A stretch of 64,000 nucleotides of DNA, from the NCBI GenBank assembly GCA_016703105.1, contig JADJCS010000007.1, positions 248,001 through 312,000 of the forward strand. The letters run 5' to 3'. The notes below the pieces were generated by a model. The model worked only from the letters and a program-made list of their open reading frames with translations, did not search any database and was not told where the DNA came from. A program made the translations under genes and the position numbers. This DNA is from Flavobacteriales bacterium. Lineage in GTDB: Bacteria; Bacteroidota; Bacteroidia; Flavobacteriales_F; PHOS-HE28. Shown here piece after piece: positions 8,160-17,242 of this stretch (its first letter is position 1; each line of letters starts with the position of its first letter).

Positions 8160-11100
8160 ATGAACCGAACCAGTTACGCCCGAAACTCGCAGAATTGGCA
8201 GCGCCCGCAAAGTGGCCTACGCTCCTTTTGGAACGAGCATGCCTCCTGGATACTATTGACCATCGCCATGACCTGCATGGCCGTGCTCGCACAGGCACAG
8301 ATCAGCATCAGCCACTTGGGCACCTATGCCACCGGCAGCTACAACACTTCCGCTGCGGAGATCGTCTCCTTCGATCCGGTGAGCGATCGCATCTTCTTCG
8401 TGAACGCGCAATTGAACCAGGTGGTCGCGCTGAATGCCAGTGACCCTGCCAACCTCACGCTTGCCTTCACGGTCTCGATGGCCGGCTACGGCGGCGTGGC
8501 GAACAGCGTTACCGTGGTGCCCGGAGGCATCGCCGTGGCCGCTGAAGCCAGCCCGAAGACCTCGCCCGGCAAAGTGGTCTTTTTCGACGCGTCGGGGACC
8601 TTCATCAGCGAAGTGACCGTAGGCGCGCTACCCGACATGGTGACCGTGACGCCGAACGGGCAGAAGGTGCTGGTGGCCAATGAAGGCGAACCGAACGACA
8701 CCTACACCATCGACCCGGAGGGAACGGTGAGCGTGATCGACATCAGTGGTGGACTTGCCGCTCCCACGGTGACGACCATCGACTTCACTGCCTACACACC
8801 AGCGATGCTGCCTGGTGTCCGGATCTTCGGCACAGGTGCTACCGTGGCGCAGGACCTGGAGCCTGAGCACATCGCCGTGAACGATGATGGAACGAAGGCT
8901 TTCGTGGTGTTCCAAGAGAACAATGCCGTTGCGCGTATCGACCTAGCCACGAACACGATCGATCAGATCACTTCCTTGGGCATGAAGGACCATAGCCTGC
9001 CCGGCAACGGACTTGATGCGAGCGACAACCCTTCGGGCGTGAACATCGCCACTTGGCCGGTGAAGGGATTGTACATGCCCGACGCCATGGATGCCTTCAC
9101 CATTGCTGGACAGACCTATGTGGCCTACGCCAATGAAGGTGACGCCCGCGAGTGGGGCACCTTCGTGGAGCCGCGCCGGATCGGCAATGCCGCGTACGTG
9201 TTGGATCCGACGGTCTTCCCGGATGCCGCTACAGTGAAGCTGAACGCCAACCTCGGTCGTCTGAACGCGACGATCTATTCAGGTGATACGGATGGAGATA
9301 CCGACTTCGATGAGATCCATGTTTTCGGATCGCGCTCCTTCACCATCCGCGATGCGAACGGTGCGATCGTTTGGGACAGCGGCGATCAGCTCGAACAGCT
9401 CACTGCGGCTGCCTACCCCACGACTTTCAACAGCAACAACAGTGCGAACAACTCCTTTGATTCACGCAGCGACGACAAAGGACCCGAGCCAGAAGCCATA
9501 ACCGTGGCCGACGTTTACGGCAGCACGTATGCCTTCATCGGCTTGGAGCGTATCGGTGGCGTGATGGTGTATGATGTGAGCGTACCCAGCGCACCGGTCT
9601 TCATCCAGTACCTGAACAACCGCGACTTCGCTGGCGATGCCGCAGCAGGCACTGCATTGGATCTCGGCCCCGAGGACATCAAGTTCGTGAGCGCCGCCGA
9701 CAGCCCCGATGGCCAGCCGTTCCTGATCGTGGGCAACGAGATCAGCGGCACGGTGAGCACCTTCCGCATCAACCCACCGCCTACGCCTGAGAATATCGCC
9801 GTATGGACCTACGAGCCGCTGCAAGGCGCCGCCGCCACGCCCACGCCGAACACCGGCACAGGCTCATCGGCCGTTATCGGTAGCATGACCGGCGCCACCA
9901 CGGCCACCGGCAGCACCACGGGCTGCGCGCAAGCCACCGGCACCACTGCCTGGGCCATCGGCACGGCCAATCCAGGCGCTGCCAACGAGACATCGGGTGT
10001 GGAGTACCGCACCAGCACAGTAGGCTATGAGGACATTACCCTCAGCTACGATCACCGCCTCTCCAACACCGCCACGCGCACGGCGCGCATTCAATACACG
10101 CTGGACGGTACCACGTGGATCAACCTTGACCTCGATGCCAGCAACTACGACAACAGCGCCTGCACCAACCGCGGCGGGCTGGATGGCGGCCGCATCGATG
10201 CGAGCGATCCCGTGGGCACCAACGTGTCGGACTCCTGGGGCCGTCGCACGATCGACTTCTCGGCGATCGCCGGAGTTAACAACATCCCGGATTTCGGTGT
10301 ACGCATTCTGGCCGCACATTATTCCACCACCGGGCAGTTCCGTCAAGCCAACAACGTAGCCACGGCGGCTACCGGCGGCACTTGGCGTTTCGACAACGTG
10401 ACCTTCGCAGGCATCGAACTGCCCGCTGTCGCTGTGATCGATGAGCCCGTGCCCACGAGCCTAAGCGGCTTCACCACCCCAGAAGGAACACCTAGCGCCG
10501 AGCAGACCTTCACCATCACCGCGAGCGATCTCACAGGTCCGCTCGTATTCACCGCGCCGGCCGGCTTCGAACTGCGCGAGCAGGGGGTCGGCAGTTACAG
10601 CGGCAGCCTCAACCTCACCGGGCCCGCCGTGAGCGCCACGATCGAAGTGCGCCTCACGGGTGCGCTCGCAGGACTTTACTCCGGCAACCTCACGATCAAC
10701 AGCACGGGCGCCATCGGCCGTACGGTTGGCCTTTCGGGCGAGACCACGTCTCCGCCGGTGCCCGGCCTGTTGGCGCAATGGACTTATGAGCCGCTGCAAG
10801 GCGCGAGCACAACGCCAACACCCAACATCGGCACGGGCTCTTCGGCGATCGTGGGCAGCATGACGGGCGCCACCACGGCCACCGGCAGCACTACGGGTTG
10901 CGCCCAAGCCACGGGCACCACCGCCTGGGCGATTGGCACGGCCAACCCAGGCACCACGAACGAATCGTCCGGTGTGGAGTTCCGCACTTCCACCGTGGGC
11001 CACGAGAACATCGTCTTCTCGTACGACCACCGCCTCTCGAATTCCGCCACGCGTACGGCCCGCGTTCAATACACATTGGACGGCGCCACATGGATCAACC

Positions 11101-14100
11101 TTGACCTTGATGGCAGCAACTACGACAACAGCGCATGCGCCAACCGTGGCGGTCTCGACGGTGGTCGCATCGATGCCTCCGATCCGGTGGGCACCAACGT
11201 CTCCGACTCGTGGGGTCGTCGGGTGATCGACCTCTCCGGCATCACCGGTGCGAACGACAACCCGGACTTCGGTATCCGCGTCCTGGCGGCGCATTACAGC
11301 ACCACCGGTGAGTTCCGCACGGCCAACAACGTGGCCGCCATCGCCACTGCTGGCACCTGGCGCTTCGACAACGTGAGCTTCACCGCCGATGTGATCGTGC
11401 CGACGACGCCCTTCACACTGCAGATACTGCACGCCAGCGATTTCGAAGGTGCTGTGCCTGCAACTGAAGACGCACCCCGCTTTGCAGCGATCGTGGACAG
11501 CCTGGAGCATACTTACGCCAACTCGCTCACATTGAGCAGCGGCGACAACTTCCTGCCCGGCCCCTTCATGAGCGCTGGTGAGGATCCTTCGCTGGTGGCG
11601 CCGTTGAAAGCCGCGTACGAGCAGCTCTACGGTGGTCCCTTCGCGAACAACGACCTGCGTGCGGGCATCGGCCGCGTGGACATCACCATCTTGAACATTC
11701 TCGGCGTGCAGGCCGCGGCCCTCGGCAACCACGAGTTCGATCTGGGTACGAGCGAACTGCGCAACATCATCGGTGGTGTGAACAGCGGTGCCGCCATCCG
11801 TTGGTTCGGCGCCCAGTTCCCCTACCTCAGCAGCAACCTCAACTTCAGCGGCGACGCGAACCTGAGCAGCCTCTATACCGCCACGCGCGAAGAGCCCAGC
11901 TTTTTCAAGAGCAACCCGTCGATGACGGCTGCTGCCATCGCCGCCACGAAGAAGCTCGCACCGAGCACGATCATCAATGTGAACGGAGAGGAGATCGGTG
12001 TGGTCGGCGCTACCACGCAGATCCTGGCGAGCATTTCATCGCCTGGAGCCACTACGATCATTGGTCCAAGTGCGGATGACATGCCCGCACTAGCCGCCAT
12101 CCTTCAGCCGATCATCGATTCGTTGATACTCGCGGAAGGCATCGACAAGGTCATCCTGTTGAGCCACCTGCAGCAGCTCACATTGGAGAAGCAGCTCGCA
12201 TTGCTCCTCAATGGTGTGGACGTGATCATCGCCGGTGGTTCGCACACGCTCATGGCCGATGCTACTGATCGCATGCGCACCGGTGATATGGCCGCAGAGA
12301 CCTATCCCTACCTCACCACCGGCCTCGACGGCAAGCCCCTCGCGATCGTGAACACCACGAGCGAGTACCGCTACGTGGGCCGACTGGTCGTGGACTTCGA
12401 CGCCAACGGCGAGATCATCCCCGCGAGCATCAACGATGCGATCAGCGGTGCCTACCCGGCAGACAGCCTTGGTGTGGTGGAAGTGTGGGGCGACTATGCG
12501 GATGCCTTCACGCCCGGCAGCGAGGGCCAGGAGGTGAAGAAGCTCTGCGATGCTGTGAAGAACGTGATCATCGCCAAGGACGGCAACCTCTTCGGCAAGA
12601 CCAGTGTGTTCCTCGAAGGTCGCCGCAACTTCGTGCGCACCGAAGAGACCAACCTCGGCAACGTGAGCGCTGATGCTAACCGCTACATCGCTCGCCGCTA
12701 CGATCCTACGGTGCAGATCAGCATCAAGAACGGCGGTGGTATCCGCAGCGCCATCGGTTATGTGAACGCGGTAGGCAACACCGTCACCCTGGAACCCCCG
12801 CAGGCTAATCCCCTCGCGGGCAAGGCACAGGGCGACATCAGCCAGCTCGACATTGAGAACTCACTCCGATTCAACAACCTGCTGAGCACACTCACGCTCA
12901 CCGCCGCCAACCTGCGCACCATTCTGGAGCACGGCGTGGCCGCGAGCGGTCCCGGCCAAACGCAAGGGCGCTTCCCGCAAGTGAGCGGTGTGCGGTTCAG
13001 CTACGACGAAACGCTGCCTGCCAACGCGCGCATACTGAACGCGGTGATCACAGACAGCGCCGAGTACACAGTAGATACGCTCGTGATGAACGGCAGCTTG
13101 CACGGCAACCCAGCGCGCACCTTCCGTGTGGTGACGCTGAACTTCCTCGCTGGCGGTGGTGATGGGTATCCCTTCAACACGCTCGGTACCGCTCGTGTGG
13201 ACCTGAACACGCTTACGGACGCGGGTCCTGGCGTGGCATCGTTCGCCATCCCCGGCAGCGAGCAGGACGCCTTCGCCGAGTACATGAAGAATTTCCACGG
13301 CACAACGCCATACGCGATCGCGGAAACGCCGGACAGCCTGGATACGCGCATCGAGGAGATCAACGACCGGGTGGATGACATCCTGGACGGACCAGTACTA
13401 TGTACGCTGAACGAGGTCGTGCTGACGCTGAACACCGATGCCAACGCCAGCGAGACCAGCTGGAACATCGTGAACAGCGGCACCCAGAACGTGGCGTGCA
13501 GCGGTGGCGGCTATGCCAACAACAGCACCATCACGGTAAGCTGCTGCCTGCCCAACGGTTGCTATGATCTGCAAGTGTTCGACAGCATGGGCGACGGCAT
13601 CAACCCCGGTGGCTTCGTGCTGCGCGATGCGAACAACAACCGCATTCTCGACAACGCAGGCAACGGCAACACCTTCACCAGCCTCAGCGAAGCGGCCACA
13701 AGTTTCTGTCTGCCCATCGGCATCGATGCCATGGCCGCTGCGAGCTGCGACAATGAGACGCTGCTCGCTAGCAGCATCATCACGGCCACGGCCAATCCGG
13801 CCGTTACCGCGCAGTACAACGTGACCAACAGCACCAGCGGCTACCAGTTCTGGATCTTCAACCCCAACGGTGGTTACACCCGCCGTGCGTTCCTGGCCCA
13901 TAACACGGGCAGCGGTCCTGCAGGTCCTGCCAAGTGCGCTTCGCTCAAGCTCAGCGACCTGATCACCCTGCCGGTGCCCCAGAACGTGCTGCTGAACGTG
14001 CGTGTGCGCAGCCGTGTGGCCGGTGTGTACGCTGAGTTCGGCCCGGCTTGCCGTATGAAGATCGCGCCGCCTCCTTGCGCCACCACCAAGCTGATCGATA

Positions 14101-14693
14101 CCCCGGGCAACCCCAACTTCAGCTGCGGCGTTACCCGCACCTTCGGCGGTGCCCAGTACATCAGCGCCTTCCCCGTGGTGAACGCCAACAAATACCAGTT
14201 CCGCTTCGAGCGCGTGGGCGGTGGTTTCGTCCGCACCATCGCGGTGAACACCCCGAACCTCACACTGAAATGGAACGCACTGCCCCTGGTGAACGGTGAC
14301 ACCTACAACGTCACGGTGCGCATCAGTTACGATGGCGGTACGAACTACTGCCCGTACGATGCTTCCTGCACCGTGGCCATTGTGAACCCACCTGCCGAAA
14401 GCGCACAGCGCAGCCTCGAAGTGGTGGAAGAGCAGCCGGTCGATCTGCAGCTCTACCCGAACCCGAGCCATGGTGAGCAACTCTTCCTCGCGTTGGGCGG
14501 TGTGCAAGCCGACACCAAGGTGGAACTGGATGTGATGGACCTCTTCGGCAAGCGCGTGTTCGCCGATCAGTTCGCGGCACCTTCGGAAGAGTTCACCCAC
14601 AGCATGGCTGTGAACGGCCTTGCCAGCGGTGTGTACTTGGTGAACGTCCGCGTGGGCGACCGCCTCTACACCCAGCGCTTGGTGAAGCAGTAA
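8160..14693 (+). CDS. Giant T9SS surface protein: choice-of-anchor I propeller plus 5'-nucleotidase-type metallophosphatase
   Basis: A 2177-residue exported protein. A long signal peptide ends at VLAQAQ near residue 47. Residues ~48-540 are a choice-of-anchor I beta-propeller (DMVTVTPNGQKVLVANEGEP). Residues ~549-755 and ~874-1080 are two near-identical modules beginning WTYEPLQGA, separated by an Ig-like linker. Residues ~1083-1470 form a UshA-like metallophosphatase (LQILHASDFEG, LSSGDNFLPGP, ALGNHEFDLG, IIAGGSHTL), followed by a 5'-nucleotidase C-terminal domain to ~1700. A Cys-rich module (~1747-2080) and a T9SS type A domain (YPNPSHGEQ, DLFGKRVF) end the protein. It probably hydrolyses extracellular nucleotides or phosphoesters at the cell surface. 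The canonical metal-binding D-x-H is D-F-E here, a variant I believe occurs in this subfamily. Confidence 0.88.
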   Translation: MNRTSYARNSQNWQRPQSGLRSFWNEHASWILLTIAMTCMAVLAQAQISISHLGTYATGSYNTSAAEIVSFDPVSDRIFFVNAQLNQVVALNASDPANLTLAFTVSMAGYGGVANSVTVVPGGIAVAAEASPKTSPGKVVFFDASGTFISEVTVGALPDMVTVTPNGQKVLVANEGEPNDTYTIDPEGTVSVIDISGGLAAPTVTTIDFTAYTPAMLPGVRIFGTGATVAQDLEPEHIAVNDDGTKAFVVFQENNAVARIDLATNTIDQITSLGMKDHSLPGNGLDASDNPSGVNIATWPVKGLYMPDAMDAFTIAGQTYVAYANEGDAREWGTFVEPRRIGNAAYVLDPTVFPDAATVKLNANLGRLNATIYSGDTDGDTDFDEIHVFGSRSFTIRDANGAIVWDSGDQLEQLTAAAYPTTFNSNNSANNSFDSRSDDKGPEPEAITVADVYGSTYAFIGLERIGGVMVYDVSVPSAPVFIQYLNNRDFAGDAAAGTALDLGPEDIKFVSAADSPDGQPFLIVGNEISGTVSTFRINPPPTPENIAVWTYEPLQGAAATPTPNTGTGSSAVIGSMTGATTATGSTTGCAQATGTTAWAIGTANPGAANETSGVEYRTSTVGYEDITLSYDHRLSNTATRTARIQYTLDGTTWINLDLDASNYDNSACTNRGGLDGGRIDASDPVGTNVSDSWGRRTIDFSAIAGVNNIPDFGVRILAAHYSTTGQFRQANNVATAATGGTWRFDNVTFAGIELPAVAVIDEPVPTSLSGFTTPEGTPSAEQTFTITASDLTGPLVFTAPAGFELREQGVGSYSGSLNLTGPAVSATIEVRLTGALAGLYSGNLTINSTGAIGRTVGLSGETTSPPVPGLLAQWTYEPLQGASTTPTPNIGTGSSAIVGSMTGATTATGSTTGCAQATGTTAWAIGTANPGTTNESSGVEFRTSTVGHENIVFSYDHRLSNSATRTARVQYTLDGATWINLDLDGSNYDNSACANRGGLDGGRIDASDPVGTNVSDSWGRRVIDLSGITGANDNPDFGIRVLAAHYSTTGEFRTANNVAAIATAGTWRFDNVSFTADVIVPTTPFTLQILHASDFEGAVPATEDAPRFAAIVDSLEHTYANSLTLSSGDNFLPGPFMSAGEDPSLVAPLKAAYEQLYGGPFANNDLRAGIGRVDITILNILGVQAAALGNHEFDLGTSELRNIIGGVNSGAAIRWFGAQFPYLSSNLNFSGDANLSSLYTATREEPSFFKSNPSMTAAAIAATKKLAPSTIINVNGEEIGVVGATTQILASISSPGATTIIGPSADDMPALAAILQPIIDSLILAEGIDKVILLSHLQQLTLEKQLALLLNGVDVIIAGGSHTLMADATDRMRTGDMAAETYPYLTTGLDGKPLAIVNTTSEYRYVGRLVVDFDANGEIIPASINDAISGAYPADSLGVVEVWGDYADAFTPGSEGQEVKKLCDAVKNVIIAKDGNLFGKTSVFLEGRRNFVRTEETNLGNVSADANRYIARRYDPTVQISIKNGGGIRSAIGYVNAVGNTVTLEPPQANPLAGKAQGDISQLDIENSLRFNNLLSTLTLTAANLRTILEHGVAASGPGQTQGRFPQVSGVRFSYDETLPANARILNAVITDSAEYTVDTLVMNGSLHGNPARTFRVVTLNFLAGGGDGYPFNTLGTARVDLNTLTDAGPGVASFAIPGSEQDAFAEYMKNFHGTTPYAIAETPDSLDTRIEEINDRVDDILDGPVLCTLNEVVLTLNTDANASETSWNIVNSGTQNVACSGGGYANNSTITVSCCLPNGCYDLQVFDSMGDGINPGGFVLRDANNNRILDNAGNGNTFTSLSEAATSFCLPIGIDAMAAASCDNETLLASSIITATANPAVTAQYNVTNSTSGYQFWIFNPNGGYTRRAFLAHNTGSGPAGPAKCASLKLSDLITLPVPQNVLLNVRVRSRVAGVYAEFGPACRMKIAPPPCATTKLIDTPGNPNFSCGVTRTFGGAQYISAFPVVNANKYQFRFERVGGGFVRTIAVNTPNLTLKWNALPLVNGDTYNVTVRISYDGGTNYCPYDASCTVAIVNPPAESAQRSLEVVEEQPVDLQLYPNPSHGEQLFLALGGVQADTKVELDVMDLFGKRVFADQFAAPSEEFTHSMAVNGLASGVYLVNVRVGDRLYTQRLVKQ
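9804..11398 (+). repeat. Two-copy ~610 bp intragenic module, 975 bp apart
   Basis: Copies at about 9804-10415 and 10779-11398 encode ~205-residue modules that are nearly identical in protein and highly similar in DNA (shared SMTGATTATGSTTGCAQATG and NRGGLDGGRIDASDPVGTNV). The offset is exactly 975 bp (325 codons), so the frame is kept. This indicates an internal duplication within the nucleotidase gene. Confidence 0.85.
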
Positions 14694-14725
14694 GTACTGC
14701 GTCCTAGTGCGCAACAGAAAAGCGG

Positions 14726-14753
14726 AACCCCCGCGCCGAAAGGTGCGGGGGTT
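14726..14753 (+). terminator. Rho-independent-like terminator after the nucleotidase gene
   Basis: A 12-bp stem (AACCCCCGCGCC / GGTGCGGGGGTT, one G-T pair) with a GAAA tetraloop, 32 bp after the stop codon, followed by CTTGCGTT. The T tract is weak, but the stem is very stable. Confidence 0.65.
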
Positions 14754-14800
14754 CTTGCGTTGGTCCAGAGGGTGCAACGCGCATTCGCGTCGAAGTTCCC

Positions 14801-16390
14801 CTAGTTCTTGATCAGCCTTCTTGCCAGCGCACCGCCATCCGTTCCGATCAGAACACAGTAACAACCGCTGGGCAGCTGCGTGAGATCGAGTTGATGCACC
14901 GCGCCGTTCATCACGGACTCCAGTGCCACGTTCCCGAGGGCATCCACGACCCGCACATCGGCCCTGCCGGCGTTCGTGGATGGACGGCGCAGGGTGACAA
15001 GCCCCGTTGTTGGGTTCGGGAAGATCGATAATGCGCTTGCCGCGGCCCCGTCCTCGATCGCGGTTCCGCCGACCGCGACCTGCAGCGATACGGCATCACT
15101 GGAGCAATTCGATCCTCCGCCCGGGTTGTTCACCACCACTTCCACTGAACCGCTCGGGCCGGCCCCCCAGGTCACATCGATACTGTTGGTGGTGGACGAA
15201 CCGGATCCACCGGTGATGGTCCATGAATAGGTGTAGCCCGCGACAAGCGGAACGTCGTACGTGGCCACCTGTGCCGGTGCCACGAAGGCAGGACCTGTGA
15301 TAGCGGCCGGTGTTTGCGGAAGCGGGCCGCCTACGAGAACAGCGAGGGTGGGAGATCCGAACGGGCCCGCATACACGGTATCACCCGCCACATGGATCGC
15401 TTGCACGGTGCTCCAGGTGTTGGAGATGGCGGAAGCGTTCCAACATGTGGCGGCCGCGTTGCTGATGTTGATCTGTGCGATCCGGTAGCGAGTTTGCCCG
15501 CCCAGCAGGTAGGAGTTCCCACCCACCCAGATCTTGTCACCATCCGGATACAGGCTCAGCACCTCATAGCTGCTGCTGTTCTGATCGAACGGCGCCAGCA
15601 CGCCGCTCAGATCGTAGGCGGCCACACCCTTTCTGCTCTGACCGCTGATCACGTCGAAATCGCCCCCGATGAAAATATGGTCGTTCGTACGAACGATGGA
15701 GGTGATGCCGAAGTTGTTGATGGCCGGTTGCGGATGCCAGGTGCTGTCCAACGCGCCTGTCACCAGGTCGAAGCGGCACAGATCGTCATACACCGAAGCG
15801 CCCGTAGCGAACCTGAAATCCCCACCCACATACACATGGGAGCCGGAGACGTAGATGGCGTTGATGTTCCCCTGCTCCTGGAATTCAGGGGACGACTGCC
15901 AAGGCAACGTCGTACCGGTAGTGGCGTCCACCGCCACGACCCTGCTCGGGCTCATGGTGCAGTAGTAGAAGTTGTTCCCGTGGGAGCCAACGCCCTGCCG
16001 CCAGGACACGAAATTGGCATTGCCCGACCAGGCGTTCAGGTTGCCGGTGGCGAGGTCGAACATGCAGATGCCCATCCTACTTTGTCCGTTCACCGTGAGG
16101 AACGAACCGCCGGCGATCAGTTTGTCGGCTGCGCGCGTGAGCGTGGTGACGCCGTTGGTGATCCCGGTCGGCGCCCAACTGTCAAGCGCTCCAGTGGTGG
16201 CATCGAAACGGGCGAGCCCTGCGCGCGGGAAGCCGTCCACATCGCTGAAAAAGCCACCGATGTACATGGTGTTCCCGACCTTTTCGATCGCGTATACCGA
16301 GCCACCCGGTGTCGGCATGCCGCCCAGGAGTGTCTGCGCCGTGATCAGCCGAACGGTCAGTAATGCAAAAAGGGTCAGCGGATATTTCAT
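14801..16390 (-). CDS. T9SS surface protein with delta-60-type beta-propeller and PKD-like domain
   Basis: A 529-residue protein with signal peptide MKYPLTLFALLTVRLITAQ. Residues ~25-360 contain repeated blades of the form YIGGFFSDVDG...LARFDATTGALDSWAP, like delta-60/DUF5122 propellers. A PKD-like fold follows (YSWTITGGSGSSTTNSIDVT), and the protein ends in a T9SS type A domain (LSIFPNPTTGLVTL, LPSGCYCVLI). Probably displayed at the surface. No catalytic residues are evident, so it may be structural or adhesive. It is convergent with the nucleotidase gene, with the terminator between them. Confidence 0.8.
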   Translation of the reverse strand: MKYPLTLFALLTVRLITAQTLLGGMPTPGGSVYAIEKVGNTMYIGGFFSDVDGFPRAGLARFDATTGALDSWAPTGITNGVTTLTRAADKLIAGGSFLTVNGQSRMGICMFDLATGNLNAWSGNANFVSWRQGVGSHGNNFYYCTMSPSRVVAVDATTGTTLPWQSSPEFQEQGNINAIYVSGSHVYVGGDFRFATGASVYDDLCRFDLVTGALDSTWHPQPAINNFGITSIVRTNDHIFIGGDFDVISGQSRKGVAAYDLSGVLAPFDQNSSSYEVLSLYPDGDKIWVGGNSYLLGGQTRYRIAQINISNAAATCWNASAISNTWSTVQAIHVAGDTVYAGPFGSPTLAVLVGGPLPQTPAAITGPAFVAPAQVATYDVPLVAGYTYSWTITGGSGSSTTNSIDVTWGAGPSGSVEVVVNNPGGGSNCSSDAVSLQVAVGGTAIEDGAAASALSIFPNPTTGLVTLRRPSTNAGRADVRVVDALGNVALESVMNGAVHQLDLTQLPSGCYCVLIGTDGGALARRLIKN

Positions 16391-16572
16391 CGTTCGTTGT
16401 TCGTGTTTCCTTGTCGATCAAAGTTCGGTTGGACCGGCCCTCTTCACGTTATCGGACCATTCACATGGAGACGAGAATGGTACCCCGGGGTTGCCGGAGA
16501 TGACGCCGCCCAAGAGGGCATCCTCCTCGCACAGGGACACTGGACGCGGTCAAAAGAACAGGGTCCCAAGTT

Positions 16573-16596
16573 GTGACCTTTGTTGCCATCGGTCAC
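16573..16596. promoter_or_regulatory. Inverted repeat GTGACC-N12-GGTCAC, candidate operator
   Basis: Perfect 6-bp half-sites separated by 12 bp, in the intergenic region before the copper island and about 150 bp upstream of its promoter-like element. It could be an operator or a weak stem-loop; no T tract follows. Confidence 0.3.
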
Positions 16597-16741
16597 GACC
16601 ATTTTGTGTTGTGCGCAACGGTTCGTGTAACGGGTGCATACTCGACCGCCACAGGAACCCCCACGAAGAGTGCACCGACAAGGCCGTCGTAGGATGCCAA
16701 TACAATAGTCCCGTAGGTCGTTTCGGGCCGCCCCAAGCTGC

Positions 16742-16749
16742 TACCTTTA
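16742..16749 (+). promoter_or_regulatory. Candidate -7 element at the head of the copper island
   Basis: TACCTTTA, 14 bp from its first base to the GTG at 16756. Confidence 0.4.
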
Positions 16750-16755
16750 ATCATT

Positions 16756-17160
16756 GTGTTGACCTGCCCTCACATCCAAAATCGCTTCGCCGCCACTCTT
16801 GCGGCCTTGCTGCTGCTGGTCGCGAGCACCGCGCCTGTACTTGCGAGCATGCGCTGCGTAATGAGCGACCGGACGACGACCTCTTGGTTCGAAGCCGAAG
16901 GTTGCATGGATCCCATTCCCCGTGGCAACAATCCTGAGATGGGAATGAGCTGTTGCGTGTACTTGGTCGCTCATGCGGATCTTGCACCAGGCCCGCTGGT
17001 AGGACAGAACGTGCTGAAGGCATGCCCCGCAGCGGTGTTGGGCACCGCGGTGCTGCCCGCAACGACATGCCCCGTGCTGTGCAGGATCGCCAGTGATGGC
17101 CGCGCGCACGCGCCCCCACCGCGTGCGCGATCCATCGCTTTACGGTCCTTCCGGATCTAG
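16756..17160 (+). CDS. Small secreted cysteine-containing protein (HYC_CC_PP-like)
   Basis: A 134-residue protein with signal peptide (NRFAATLAALLLLVASTAPV, cut near LAS). The mature part has scattered cysteines, SMRCVMS, EGCMDP, MSCCVYL and TTCPVLC, and ends in APPPRAR. The order single Cys - CC - Pro-rich tail resembles the HYC_CC_PP small proteins found near metal-resistance genes in Bacteroidota, though the match is loose. It starts with GTG (TTG follows directly). It precedes the T9SS multicopper oxidase by ~80 bp and could be co-transcribed with it, which suggests a role in copper binding or sensing; that is inference. Confidence 0.55.
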   Translation: MLTCPHIQNRFAATLAALLLLVASTAPVLASMRCVMSDRTTTSWFEAEGCMDPIPRGNNPEMGMSCCVYLVAHADLAPGPLVGQNVLKACPAAVLGTAVLPATTCPVLCRIASDGRAHAPPPRARSIALRSFRI

Positions 17161-17242
17161 GCCGCTCCGGTTTTCAGTGCGCGCATGCACTGTGCATCGG
17201 CACCCTGCATCCTTTCAGGTCCTTCACTTCAAGCTCCATCAA

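Larger units (their letters stand above)
16391..16755. other. Divergent intergenic region without a recognisable gene
   Basis: About 365 bp between the propeller gene (minus) and the copper island (plus). No credible coding sequence is visible. It holds a GAACTTTG element on the minus strand at 16420-16427, the dyad at 16573-16596 and the TACCTTTA element at 16742. Confidence 0.5.
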
